From NCBI GenBank assembly GCA_027064525.1, contig JAMOPJ010000004.1, positions 1-64,000 on the forward strand: a DNA stretch of 64,000 nucleotides, read 5' to 3'. The notes beneath the pieces are model-generated. The model saw only the letters and a list, made by a program, of their open reading frames with translations, was not told the DNA's origin and did not search any database. Each line of letters begins with the position of its first letter. The first letter of the stretch is position 1. The position numbers and the translations under genes are program-made. Source of the DNA: Archaeoglobaceae archaeon (GTDB lineage Archaea; Halobacteriota; Archaeoglobi; Archaeoglobales; Archaeoglobaceae). Positions 1 to 8,681 of the stretch are shown here, piece after piece.

Positions 1-127
1 CACCTACTCCACCTACATCTCTACTATCGAAAGCTTTAACAAGATTTTCTATCCAATATCTATCCGCTATACAGTCATCATCTATAAAGCAGATTATATC
101 CCCCTCAGCATGCTTTATCCCTAAGTT
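1..127. repeat. 127-nt exact direct repeat, copy 1
   Basis: Bases 1-127 are identical to 972-1098. Both copies are inside GT2 genes and encode the same DDD-containing segment. The repeat may extend left of the window. Confidence 0.95.
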
Positions 128-364
128 TCTAGCTGTAGCTAATCCTTTGGGGCGCTGATAAATATAATTGAGCATGATCCTATTGTTTCTCGCTATCTTG
201 ATATAACTTCTTATCAAATCGTCATTAACGTCATCAGAACTATCTACAACAACTATCTCATAACTATCCTTTGGATAACTCTGATTGAAGAGAGATAATA
301 AACATTCGTCGAATAGTTTCCTTCTATTATACGTGCAGATGACAACACTTACGAATTGCATCAT
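1..364 (-). CDS. Glycosyltransferase family 2, partial (C-terminus beyond window)
   Basis: The minus strand is open from an ATG at 364 to the window edge, giving about 121 residues of a GT-A fold family 2 transferase. Visible motifs are the N-terminal VSVVICTYNR strand, the LFNQSYP segment and the acidic FIDDDC triad that binds metal and nucleotide-sugar. The ATG overlaps the TGA of the next gene upstream by four bases (ATGA), so the two are translationally coupled. Bases 1-127 are identical to 972-1098 inside that neighbour, which points to recent duplication or gene conversion. Its role is transfer of a sugar in surface-polysaccharide assembly at the cytoplasmic face; the sugar cannot be told. 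The 3' end is not seen. Confidence 0.85.
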   Translation of the reverse strand, partial: MMQFVSVVICTYNRRKLFDECLLSLFNQSYPKDSYEIVVVDSSDDVNDDLIRSYIKIARNNRIMLNYIYQRPKGLATARNLGIKHAEGDIICFIDDDCIADRYWIENLVKAFDSRDVGGVG

Positions 365-1335
365 AAAATCTTCCTCATAACCTTCTTAATTCTTAAGATT
401 GGATTAGAATTAATTATAAAGGAATCGAGAAACGGTATATCGTATGGAATAGGGTTCGGATATTTTATGAACAGCGACTTCATGAAACCCATAATGTATA
501 GCATCCTAACAATATTTCTGAGGGTAACATCTTTTACGAGAACAAAATCACGCTTATACAATCCCTTGAGGGTATTCAGTGTAAAGTCTAAAGTTAAAGT
601 CAATATATTAGATACTAAGAAGTTACGCCAAGGTAGATATTTATATTTTTTACAAAGTAAACCAAACCCCAGACCATACTTATAGTATTGCTTGGTGATA
701 TCCCCAAAAGTTACCCTATGTTTGTGAATCACTATAGCATCTGATACATACTTTAGCTTGTATCCCATCAATCTAACTCTAATCGCTAAATCCCAATCTC
801 CTCCATTTTTAAAGGTTTCATCAAAGCCTTTAACTCTAAGTAGTACTCTCTTAAGATATGCAGCGTTGCATGTCATAATTAATGCCATATTGGGAATCGT
901 AACCTCATGAGTCATTTTTATACTCTGATATTTTTCTGCCCAAGTTTCCTGTCTGAAGGGTATGATTTTACCACCTACTCCACCTACATCTCTACTATCG
1001 AAAGCTTTAACAAGATTTTCTATCCAATATCTATCCGCTATACAGTCATCATCTATAAAGCAGATTATATCCCCCTCAGCATGCTTTATCCCTAAGTTCC
1101 TCGCAGCATAGGAACCCTTATTCCTTTGTGTGAACCATTTAAAATTACATGAAGTTTCATTTTCAATCTGTTTAAGTATATCCTCTGTTTCATCTGTTGA
1201 TCCATCATTTACAACGATTATTTCATATTTATCTTTCGGGTAACTCTGGTTGAATAGAGATTCTAAACATTCTTTCAGCTGTTCCTTTCTATTATAAGTT
1301 GGGACAACTACACTTACGAATGGTTCTCTCTTCAT
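361..1335 (-). CDS. Glycosyltransferase family 2
   Basis: A 324-residue GT2 enzyme. The N-terminal nucleotide-binding strand VPTYNR lies at residues 11-16, VNDGSTD at 42-48 and the metal-binding DDD at 95-97, all typical of GT-A inverting transferases that move a sugar from an NDP donor. The C-terminal third is hydrophobic and basic and may rest on the membrane. Spacing to the upstream GT4 gene is about 70 bases, AT-rich and promoter-like. Residues of roughly 81-121 are encoded by a 127-nt stretch repeated exactly at 1-127 in the downstream paralogue. The acceptor and sugar are unknown; a role in the surface glycan made by this island is inferred. Confidence 0.9.
   Translation of the reverse strand: MKREPFVSVVVPTYNRKEQLKECLESLFNQSYPKDKYEIIVVNDGSTDETEDILKQIENETSCNFKWFTQRNKGSYAARNLGIKHAEGDIICFIDDDCIADRYWIENLVKAFDSRDVGGVGGKIIPFRQETWAEKYQSIKMTHEVTIPNMALIMTCNAAYLKRVLLRVKGFDETFKNGGDWDLAIRVRLMGYKLKYVSDAIVIHKHRVTFGDITKQYYKYGLGFGLLCKKYKYLPWRNFLVSNILTLTLDFTLNTLKGLYKRDFVLVKDVTLRNIVRMLYIMGFMKSLFIKYPNPIPYDIPFLDSFIINSNPILRIKKVMRKIL
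972..1098. repeat. 127-nt exact direct repeat, copy 2
   Basis: Partner of 1-127. The flanking parts of the two genes differ widely, which suggests a conversion or recombination tract rather than a fresh whole-gene duplication. Confidence 0.95.
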
Positions 1336-1407
1336 TTTAGACCCCCTTATTATTAATAATAATACTAATTAAGATTAATTCAAGATTAATAATAAATAAT
1401 AAATTTA

Positions 1408-2421
1408 TCAGTCATTTGGACGTCTAACAATTTCCATATATAATTCATACGTCCTTTTAGCTATCCATATCCAGCAGTATCTCTTTGAAGCTTTATAGTT
1501 ATGTCTACCGATCTTTATTAAATCCTTACTAGGTATGTCTATTGCTTTTTGAATAGCCACTGTTAAGGCCTTTTCATAGTTTGGATCATATAATACGTTT
1601 CCAGTGCCATTAAGAATATCTAAGTTACAGCCAATTGCTGGAGTAATTATAAATTTGCCAAAAGACATTGCAAGCATAACAGCTCCAGATGTTAAAATAT
1701 CTTTATACGGTAGCACCATAATATCTGAAGCATTCATATATATCTGAATTTCATTATCTGGTACAAATTTAAAAATAATTATTATATTTTCATTATTTTT
1801 ACTAGCTTCTATAATCTCAGTAGCAATTTGTCTATTAAAAGGCTTACCAGCTATTAAAAGTTTAATACCTTTAGCATTGATCTCCTTAAACGCTTTTATT
1901 AAATTATCAACGCCCTTATAAGGTCTAATCTGACCGAAATATAGAAGAACTTTATCAGATTCATTAAGATTTAAAATTTCTCTAGCTTTACTCTTATCAA
2001 TTCTGTTCTCATAATTGTAGTTTCCGTGAGGTATAACGCAAACAGTTGAACTTGTGATGTTAAATACTCTAATTACCTCTTTCTTTGCATAAGGGCAGTG
2101 AACTATCAGTTTATCGCATAACTTTGCAAGGATTTTGCCAAAGAATAGCTCTATATTACTAAATATCTTCTCATGATTTACTATATTATGCACAGTCCAT
2201 ATAATTTTTATTCCCATTAATTTTAATAAAATTATTTCAAGGATAAATATAGTTGACTTTAAAATTGTTTTAAGTTTTGTACTTGATAAAAGAAAAGGAT
2301 GTTGCCAGTGAATATGCAATATATCTGGTTTTCCTTTTTCTATCATACTTCTTAATATTGAAAATAATGAATAAGTTTTACCGAAATCAACTTTAACAAA
2401 TTTCGACAACGAATCTGCCAA
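1408..2421 (-). CDS. Glycosyltransferase family 4 (N-terminus uncertain)
   Basis: A GT-B fold, family 4-like transferase. Seen features: a HIHWQHP segment near residue 36, the donor-domain strand YFGQIRPYKGVDNL near 161, and a degenerate C-terminal donor-binding region around DILTSGAVMLAMSFGK. No ATG or GTG opens the frame; the only usual start is TTG at 2421. The frame stays open further upstream and encodes a convincing first Rossmann strand (KIYVLLVPDYSKSN, ending with YQKSLADSL), so the true protein probably begins near 2475-2490. That area overlaps the 3' end of the next GT4 gene and contains a run of seven G. A non-standard start or an indel in the G run are both possible. Confidence 0.8.
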   Translation of the reverse strand: MADSLSKFVKVDFGKTYSLFSILRSMIEKGKPDILHIHWQHPFLLSSTKLKTILKSTIFILEIILLKLMGIKIIWTVHNIVNHEKIFSNIELFFGKILAKLCDKLIVHCPYAKKEVIRVFNITSSTVCVIPHGNYNYENRIDKSKAREILNLNESDKVLLYFGQIRPYKGVDNLIKAFKEINAKGIKLLIAGKPFNRQIATEIIEASKNNENIIIIFKFVPDNEIQIYMNASDIMVLPYKDILTSGAVMLAMSFGKFIITPAIGCNLDILNGTGNVLYDPNYEKALTVAIQKAIDIPSKDLIKIGRHNYKASKRYCWIWIAKRTYELYMEIVRRPND

Positions 2422-2459
2422 TGACTTTTGATATCTATTAGATTTACTGTAATCTGGAA

Positions 2460-3710
2460 CTAGTAATACATAAATTTTATATTTATTATTATACTTTGGA
2501 ATAACCCCCCCAGTAGATTTTTATAAACTTTAATTAATTGCCGATTTAACTTTTTAATATTATATTTTGACTCAATAATTTTTCTACCAAATCTTCCCAT
2601 CTTTGGCCATAGTTCTGGATGTTCGATGAGATATTTTAGTCTCTTGGCTAAAGCATCTATATCTCGCTTAGGAACAAGAAAACCAGACTTTCCATTAACT
2701 ATAGCTTCAGGAATACCTCCAACATTTGTAGCTACTATTGGAAGTCCAACTGCCTGAGCCTCTAAAAGGACGACACCAAAGGCTTCACTTACACTTGGAA
2801 GAAGAAAGATATCAGATTTTACCATTAATTTAACTATCTCATCCTGTCTCATCCATCCTAAAAACTTTACTATATTTTGCAAATTAAGATCTTTCACAAT
2901 TCTCTTAAGATAATCCTTTAAAGGTCCATTCCCAACAATTAGATATTTTAGATTTATTTTCGGGTTTAATTTTATAAGTTTACTGATAGCGAAAATACCA
3001 TAATCAATCCCTTTTTCTTTAACTAATCTAGCTACAGTTAATATTGTAATTTCATCTTTAATATAATCCTTATTAAATTTATATTTAAATATAAAATTAT
3101 CTGGATTAATGCCAGGATAATGAAGTCTTAACTTTGCATGGTCTGCACCTAATCCAATTAAATGTTTATACAAGTATCTTGAAGCAGCTAATATACAATC
3201 AGCATTCTTGAATAATTTTTGATAGATCTTGCCCCCAGTCTCAATACCTAATCTTACATCATAACCATAAAATGTTGTAATTAATTTAGATTTAATCCCG
3301 ATATCTTTTAAATAACTGCACTTCACACCATTAGGACCAAAATGACAATGAACGATATCAAATGCCTCATCTAAAAAATAAACTAATAAATAAGGTAAAT
3401 TTAATGAATATAATCTATTTTTAAATATATTTAATGAATTTAAAACTACATATGGATTTTTGTTAATATTTTTAATAACTAAATCTGTAGCTTTTATTGC
3501 GCGTTCAACTTTATTATGAGGGATTATTATATATTCAGTTCTTTCTAAAAGTTTATACTTTATTACATCATGATGAATTTTCTCTTCGTTTGGGTTATGA
3601 AAAGCGAAAATCTTTACATCGCATCCGTAATCTATTAAACCTGTTATTTGATTAAGTATGAATGTTTCGGATAATTTTGGAAAATAATCCAAGACAAATG
3701 CAATCTTCAT
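2460..3710 (-). CDS. Glycosyltransferase family 4
   Basis: A 416-residue GT-B glycosyltransferase resembling WcaL/colanic-acid-type enzymes. The N-terminal strand is MKIAFVLDYFPKLSETF, an acceptor-domain HCHFGPNG lies at 121-128, the donor-domain VARLVKEKGIDY near 226, and the family signature SEAFGVVLLEA at 308-318 carries the E-x7-E that binds the donor sugar nucleotide. The usual family end falls near RQLIKVYKNLL. The last 17 or so residues after the GGGGGGG tract look like out-of-frame tail. It sits between a flippase and another GT4 gene, both on the same strand. The DNA here is much more AT-rich than the island further right, suggesting recent acquisition. Confidence 0.9.
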   Translation of the reverse strand: MKIAFVLDYFPKLSETFILNQITGLIDYGCDVKIFAFHNPNEEKIHHDVIKYKLLERTEYIIIPHNKVERAIKATDLVIKNINKNPYVVLNSLNIFKNRLYSLNLPYLLVYFLDEAFDIVHCHFGPNGVKCSYLKDIGIKSKLITTFYGYDVRLGIETGGKIYQKLFKNADCILAASRYLYKHLIGLGADHAKLRLHYPGINPDNFIFKYKFNKDYIKDEITILTVARLVKEKGIDYGIFAISKLIKLNPKINLKYLIVGNGPLKDYLKRIVKDLNLQNIVKFLGWMRQDEIVKLMVKSDIFLLPSVSEAFGVVLLEAQAVGLPIVATNVGGIPEAIVNGKSGFLVPKRDIDALAKRLKYLIEHPELWPKMGRFGRKIIESKYNIKKLNRQLIKVYKNLLGGLFQSIIINIKFMYY

Positions 3711-3737
3711 ATCGGTACCCTCCAGTCACTTTGTTCC

Positions 3738-5198
3738 TTAATTACATTTAGATAGAACTTTTATAATATTTAATATATCACGCCTAAGATCTTTATTAAT
3801 TAAAGTTATTCCAAAATATAGTAATGTACTGATGATTACAAGTACTACAAACCAAATATAACTAATATATATTTTATATATAAATTTAAATATAACTAAG
3901 AATGTGCTCATAGTTAACGAGCCTATTATAAGATGTATCATATTTTTTATAAATTCATTAACTCTCATCCTAATAATCTTAATTATTATGAATGGATATA
4001 TAAAGCCGATATCAGTAGTTAGTATGCTTAATGTAACTGCTACAGATGTTCCAACAATATTCCAATTTACTGTTAATGGATATATGAGTATAAAAGTTAT
4101 TATTAGTCTTATAAATTGAATTTTTGTTATAATATCAGGTCTTCCAATTCCTTGAAGTAATGGCCCTGTGGTAGCACCAATAGATCTAACTAACCCAAAT
4201 ATTACTAAAACTTGCATTGCTGGAACCATTGGCATCCACTTTTCACCTAAGAATAATCTTGTGAACTCTGGAGCTAAAACTAATATTAAACCAGCTAAAG
4301 GAAAGGTTATAAAAGTAGTTACTTGTAATACTCTTAAATAAGCTTGTCTTAATTTTTCAATATTATCTTGCAATTTAGAATATGCTGGAAATGTTACCCA
4401 TGAAATCACATGAGAAATCTCAGTAGTTGGTAAATTAGAAATTCGATAAGCCATCTGGTAAAAACCCAATGCTGTAGCACCAAGTAACTTACCAACGAAT
4501 GCACTGTCTCCTTGAGTAATTAAAAATGTAAGTATACTCGAACCCAAAATCCATCTACCAAATCCAAAGAGTTCTTTAGCTTTTGTTACATCAAAATCGA
4601 GGCGAGGTCTATAGGGATGAATGATGTAACTCATAACACACATTACGAGATTTCCCGCGATATATCCGTATACCAGAGCCCATACATTCTGCAGTATCAA
4701 AGCGGCAGAAACTGCGACTGTAAAATCTGCAAGCACGCTTGTAAATGAGAGTGCAAAGACCTTGTTGAATTCGAGTTCCTTCTGATAATAGATAACTCCT
4801 ATGTTTGTAAAGGATCTGAGCAGTATTGCAAGTCCCATTACTCGAATTATCGGTTCAGCTTCCGGAGAATTGAAGAATGAAGAAGCATAAGGCGCTATCA
4901 GGTATAGGATCGTAAACAGCATTAGACCTCTCACTATCAGAAAGGTCCATGCTGAATTTAGATAGGGTTCTATCCTTTCCCTTCTCTGGATCAGAGCTGC
5001 ATGGAAACCAGTTTGCGAAAATGTTTCGAGCATACCCATTATAAGTAATGCGATACCCATCAAGCCGAAATCGTGAGGGGACAATATCCTAGCTAGTATG
5101 ATTAGTCTAACTAAGTTGAAAATTCTTTGGACAACCCTAAGTGCAAATGCCCAAAACCCACTCTTTACGACCTTCTGTTGTAGGTTCGTTGTAGACAT
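3738..5198 (-). CDS. Polysaccharide flippase (Wzx/PST family, MOP superfamily)
   Basis: A 486-residue polytopic membrane protein with an N-terminal amphipathic stretch (KSGFWAFALRVVQRIFNLVRL) and then 12-14 hydrophobic segments. The RILSPHDFGLMGIALL motif is typical of Wzx-type lipid-linked oligosaccharide flippases, which move finished glycan-lipid units across the cytoplasmic membrane. It is the first of two flippases in tandem, 14 bases from the other. The half coding the N-terminus (about 4560-5198) has balanced base composition, while the half coding the C-terminus (3738-4560) is strongly AT-rich, so the gene looks mosaic. The substrate cannot be deduced. Confidence 0.88.
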   Translation of the reverse strand: MSTTNLQQKVVKSGFWAFALRVVQRIFNLVRLIILARILSPHDFGLMGIALLIMGMLETFSQTGFHAALIQRRERIEPYLNSAWTFLIVRGLMLFTILYLIAPYASSFFNSPEAEPIIRVMGLAILLRSFTNIGVIYYQKELEFNKVFALSFTSVLADFTVAVSAALILQNVWALVYGYIAGNLVMCVMSYIIHPYRPRLDFDVTKAKELFGFGRWILGSSILTFLITQGDSAFVGKLLGATALGFYQMAYRISNLPTTEISHVISWVTFPAYSKLQDNIEKLRQAYLRVLQVTTFITFPLAGLILVLAPEFTRLFLGEKWMPMVPAMQVLVIFGLVRSIGATTGPLLQGIGRPDIITKIQFIRLIITFILIYPLTVNWNIVGTSVAVTLSILTTDIGFIYPFIIIKIIRMRVNEFIKNMIHLIIGSLTMSTFLVIFKFIYKIYISYIWFVVLVIISTLLYFGITLINKDLRRDILNIIKVLSKCN

Positions 5199-5212
5199 TT
5201 AACCACCATACC

Positions 5213-6655
5213 TCACAGTTTAATAAAATTTAAAGTTTCTTTAATTAATTTTATATCTATATCATCAATTATTTTAAGAATATATAATAATATTATAAAT
5301 ATTAAAGCAAATATTGTCACCGATATATTCACACCATAAACTTCCTTCAAAAATATACAGACAATGGACAGTAGCATGGCCAATATTGTGCCCTTCAATA
5401 TACTAAAAAGCGTAGAATTGGATAACCCATAACCGTTTTTCACGATCCAGTAAGAATAGATTATGAGCACGTTGACTTCGGTAAGAACGGTTGCCATACT
5501 GGCACCAACATAACTGTATTTGGGTATGAGCAGCGCATTCATCGCTACGTTTAACAACACCCCATAGACACACACATACATAATTATTATTTGTTTATTT
5601 ATTGATTTTAATAAATTTCTAATGTTACTATTTACAAACAGAAACACCTCGGACCATATCAAAATCTGAAAAACAATTATAGATTTATAATAATTTTCAC
5701 CATATATAAATAATATTATTCTCTTTGATAGTAGTGATACTATTACAATTATAAAAATTCCTAATATTATCATATACTTCAACGATCTTTCGAATGCAAA
5801 CATCAAGGAGTTCCTCGATGAAATATAGAGGCGGGAAGTCACTGGGTATATTGAAGCTATGACTGCGAGAGGTATTATATTCAGCGAAGTCACGAGTCTG
5901 TAAGCCGCTGAGTAGTATCCAACCGCTTCGTTACCCACCATGGCGGAAAGCATAACCTTGTCTATGTTGTAGAAGATCGTGGTTAGAACAGCGGAAGCCC
6001 AAAATGGAACTCCCTCCCTCAACAGAAATTTCCAAAAATCTAAATCAACCTCAAACTTTGGCTTTGCAAACTTTGCGATCATCAGAGATAAACTATACAC
6101 CAACACCACCAAGCTCGCGAGCAGATACAGTAAAGCGAACGCTAAGATACCCCAACTATATTTTACAGCAACGATGCCACCTACGACCAACAGCAACCCT
6201 CTCAGCACAGTTCCAATCGTGATGAACTCGAGCCTCTCGAAAGCCTGAAAGATCGCATTCGAAATGACGCTGAAGGCGTCGAAGACTATCGACAACCCGA
6301 CTATATACACTATGATAACAGTCCGATGGGGGTATCCCATCGCGTTTATCGTCAAACACATCAAACCGAACACTATCGCGACGAGTATGGCTTTAATAAT
6401 CATTACGTTCCCAACGAACTTTCCCGCCAACCTTTTGTCCCTCGCAACCTCCCTTACAGTTAGTTCGTAAAAGCCTATATCCGAAAATATGTGAAACATC
6501 CCGGCGAATGCCAACGCAAACGACAGCGTTCCGAAGCCTTCCGCCTGGAGGTATCTCGCAACGTATATTACGAAGATCAAAGAAAGAACTTTGCCGGTAA
6601 TTTCGCCGATTATCATTACGGCGGTGTTTTTAGCTATCCTACTTATCGAGCTCAT
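5213..6655 (-). CDS. Polysaccharide flippase (Wzx family), second copy
   Basis: A 480-residue multi-spanning protein of the MOP flippase superfamily. It starts MSSISRIAKNTAVMIIG and carries ARYLQAEGFGTLSFALAFAGMF, the first-helix-pair signature of O-antigen/S-layer glycan exporters. About 12-14 hydrophobic segments follow. It lies 7 bases after the last FemAB-like gene and is likely co-transcribed. As in its neighbour, the part coding the C-terminus (5213 to about 5800) is far more AT-rich than the part coding the N-terminus, hinting at recombination inside the gene. Two flippases in one island suggest either two glycans or one recently gained copy. Confidence 0.88.
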   Translation of the reverse strand: MSSISRIAKNTAVMIIGEITGKVLSLIFVIYVARYLQAEGFGTLSFALAFAGMFHIFSDIGFYELTVREVARDKRLAGKFVGNVMIIKAILVAIVFGLMCLTINAMGYPHRTVIIVYIVGLSIVFDAFSVISNAIFQAFERLEFITIGTVLRGLLLVVGGIVAVKYSWGILAFALLYLLASLVVLVYSLSLMIAKFAKPKFEVDLDFWKFLLREGVPFWASAVLTTIFYNIDKVMLSAMVGNEAVGYYSAAYRLVTSLNIIPLAVIASIYPVTSRLYISSRNSLMFAFERSLKYMIILGIFIIVIVSLLSKRIILFIYGENYYKSIIVFQILIWSEVFLFVNSNIRNLLKSINKQIIIMYVCVYGVLLNVAMNALLIPKYSYVGASMATVLTEVNVLIIYSYWIVKNGYGLSNSTLFSILKGTILAMLLSIVCIFLKEVYGVNISVTIFALIFIILLYILKIIDDIDIKLIKETLNFIKL

Positions 6656-6662
6656 GATCCCA

Positions 6663-7667
6663 CTATCTCAAAAACCTCTTGAGAGGAGAGCTTAAAAATC
6701 TTAGCCAACCGAACAAACCGATCGCCGAGAACCACAGCTCGGGTTTCGGATTGAACTGAGACTTGTATCTGCTGAGCCTCGAATCGTCGCCAGCGTCCAT
6801 TATCTCGAAGTATCTGTAACCGTTCTCCTTGGCCCACTTTATACCCTCCCAAATCGCCAGATCGTTCGGATACATACCCTTAAGACTCACCCTCGGTATT
6901 CCTATCCACAGCAGAAACCTATCCCTGAAGGTCAACCCAACGAAACCGCCCACAACTTCACCGTCCAGCTTTGCAGCGAACACCTTCATGTTCTCGTGGA
7001 ATTCCCTAAAGAGCTCGAGCAGATATTCCCTGTAGTATCCTTTCGTCGGTTTCATTCCTTGAGCGGTAAAACGTTCCGCTATCATGACCCTTAGCCTATC
7101 GAGTTCCTTCCATTCCCCCAACTCGACTAAGCATCCTTCCCTCTCAGTCTTCCTTATGTTGTTCCTAACCTTCTTATCGAAGCTGCTCCAAATCTCATTC
7201 AACTCCCTTCCCAAATCTATGGACAGCGTGTAGTGGGGTGTGACCAAATAACCTCCCCACTTGAAAGGTCTCAAATCGTGAACAAAAGGAGGAGATCTTA
7301 TTCGGACGATGCAACTTCCGAACTCCGACGATATAAAGTCGTTTAACACCGCAACGAAATCTTCAAAAGCTCTTTCGAATTTTCTGAGGTTTCCGTATTG
7401 CTTCGTAAAAACGACTCCTAAGTATAGGAGGAGAGACTTGGGCGGAGGTGAAAAAACCATAGTCAGTAAACTCTTACGAACGAATATCGGCAACACGCAT
7501 AGCAGTTCGTCTCCGATGTAAGCCTCTATGGGATACAATTTCGTTTTCGTCTGCCTTTCGATGCATTTCAGCCATTCCCATGTGTGGAATATAGTCCCGT
7601 GATGCTGAACGGCTTCGTTCCACATGTTACGATCTCTCGCGATCTCTATCCTGATGTTCACGGGCAT
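6663..7667 (-). CDS. FemAB-like GNAT-fold transferase (copy 1)
   Basis: About 334 residues in two GNAT folds, as in FemX/FemAB aminoacyltransferases, which use aminoacyl-tRNA to add amino acids to peptidoglycan precursors; bacterial EPS-locus relatives act on unknown substrates. Seen features: the IFHTWEWLKCI start of the domain, the SPPPKSLLLYLG loop, the conserved NNIRKTEREG motif, and the second-half GGFVGLTFRDRFLLWIG and YRYFEIMDAG segments. The frame opens with GTG-ATG directly after the stop of copy 2; GTG at 7661 with AGGTGAT ahead is an alternative start. It is one of three tandem paralogues. Archaea lack murein, so the target is probably a surface glycan or lipid-linked sugar (inference). 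Confidence 0.82.
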   Translation of the reverse strand: MPVNIRIEIARDRNMWNEAVQHHGTIFHTWEWLKCIERQTKTKLYPIEAYIGDELLCVLPIFVRKSLLTMVFSPPPKSLLLYLGVVFTKQYGNLRKFERAFEDFVAVLNDFISSEFGSCIVRIRSPPFVHDLRPFKWGGYLVTPHYTLSIDLGRELNEIWSSFDKKVRNNIRKTEREGCLVELGEWKELDRLRVMIAERFTAQGMKPTKGYYREYLLELFREFHENMKVFAAKLDGEVVGGFVGLTFRDRFLLWIGIPRVSLKGMYPNDLAIWEGIKWAKENGYRYFEIMDAGDDSRLSRYKSQFNPKPELWFSAIGLFGWLRFLSSPLKRFLR

Positions 7668-7670
7668 CAC

Positions 7671-8681
7671 CTATATGTTCAGGTAATTTCTGCCCAGTTT
7701 GTATATGCCCTCGAGTATTCTCACGTGAAAGCTCCTATATTTTTTAACCGAAAATGCGACGACGAGGTCTGGATTGAACTTCGATTTGAATCTAGCCAAG
7801 CGTTCGGTTCCAGCACCGAACTCTTCGTAATATTTAAAACCATTTTCGCAGGCCCACTTTATCGCCTCCCAATGTATAAGATCGTTTGCGTATTTGGCGT
7901 CACTCTTGGCACCGCCGATCCAAAAAGATATTCTATCTTTAAAACATAATGCTACGATACCAGTCACTACCTCGCCATCTCTCCTACACAAAAATATCTT
8001 TATACTATCGGAAAACAAATCGCAGATCTCTCTCAGATAGCTCAGATTGATCTTCATCTTCAACCCCTGCTCTTTGTATCTACCCTTCAGCATTTCGTAT
8101 ATCGTCTTTATATCATCAGGCTCACCCATTTCAAACTTAAATCCCCATTTAATCGCTTTCTTGACGTTTTCTCTAGCCTCCTTTTTGAAACCCTTCCAAA
8201 CATTCTCAACACCCCTCGAAATGTCGAGTATGTAGTGGAATATCAGGTCTATGTCGTAGTTGAGCCACTTGTAGGGTCTAACGTCTTTCAGATTCGGTGA
8301 AACATTCGTTAAGAAATAAGATGCTCCTAATTCCGAAAACACGAACTTATCGACGCTTTCCACTAAACCTTTAAGAATCGACAGCCTTTTGTCCTCTTTG
8401 AGATCGGCATAATCCACGAGTGCTGGGCCGAGATAGCTTATGCCAGTATATGGTGGTGGTGAAAATGCAAATTTATAAAAATATTTAGATTTTGAGAATA
8501 CGGGATAAATTCCCACAGGCGTAGAACCTTTATATATGACCAAAGGATGGAATTTGAATCCCAAACGATTCTCGACCGTTTTGAGCCACTCCCATCTGTG
8601 GAAGAGGTGCGTATGCTCAGATGCAATCACGATCTCGTTCCAAAAGTTGGCATCATGGCTGATCTCAGCGTGGAACCTCAT
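7671..8681 (-). CDS. FemAB-like GNAT-fold transferase (copy 2)
   Basis: This is the middle of three tandem FemAB-like genes. Family landmarks are LFHRWEWLKTVENRLG near the N-terminus, the FSPPPYTGISYLGPAL loop, ENVKKAIKWG in place of the copy 1 IRKTEREG motif, and a final KYYEEFGAG. ATG at 8681 is chosen because GGTGAAGG lies just upstream; a GTG precedes it by three bases. Its start overlaps the end of copy 3 by 17 bases, so they form one transcript. The copies differ clearly in sequence, so the triplication is old and each copy may act on a different acceptor or use a different donor. Function beyond the fold is inferred. Confidence 0.82.
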   Translation of the reverse strand: MRFHAEISHDANFWNEIVIASEHTHLFHRWEWLKTVENRLGFKFHPLVIYKGSTPVGIYPVFSKSKYFYKFAFSPPPYTGISYLGPALVDYADLKEDKRLSILKGLVESVDKFVFSELGASYFLTNVSPNLKDVRPYKWLNYDIDLIFHYILDISRGVENVWKGFKKEARENVKKAIKWGFKFEMGEPDDIKTIYEMLKGRYKEQGLKMKINLSYLREICDLFSDSIKIFLCRRDGEVVTGIVALCFKDRISFWIGGAKSDAKYANDLIHWEAIKWACENGFKYYEEFGAGTERLARFKSKFNPDLVVAFSVKKYRSFHVRILEGIYKLGRNYLNI

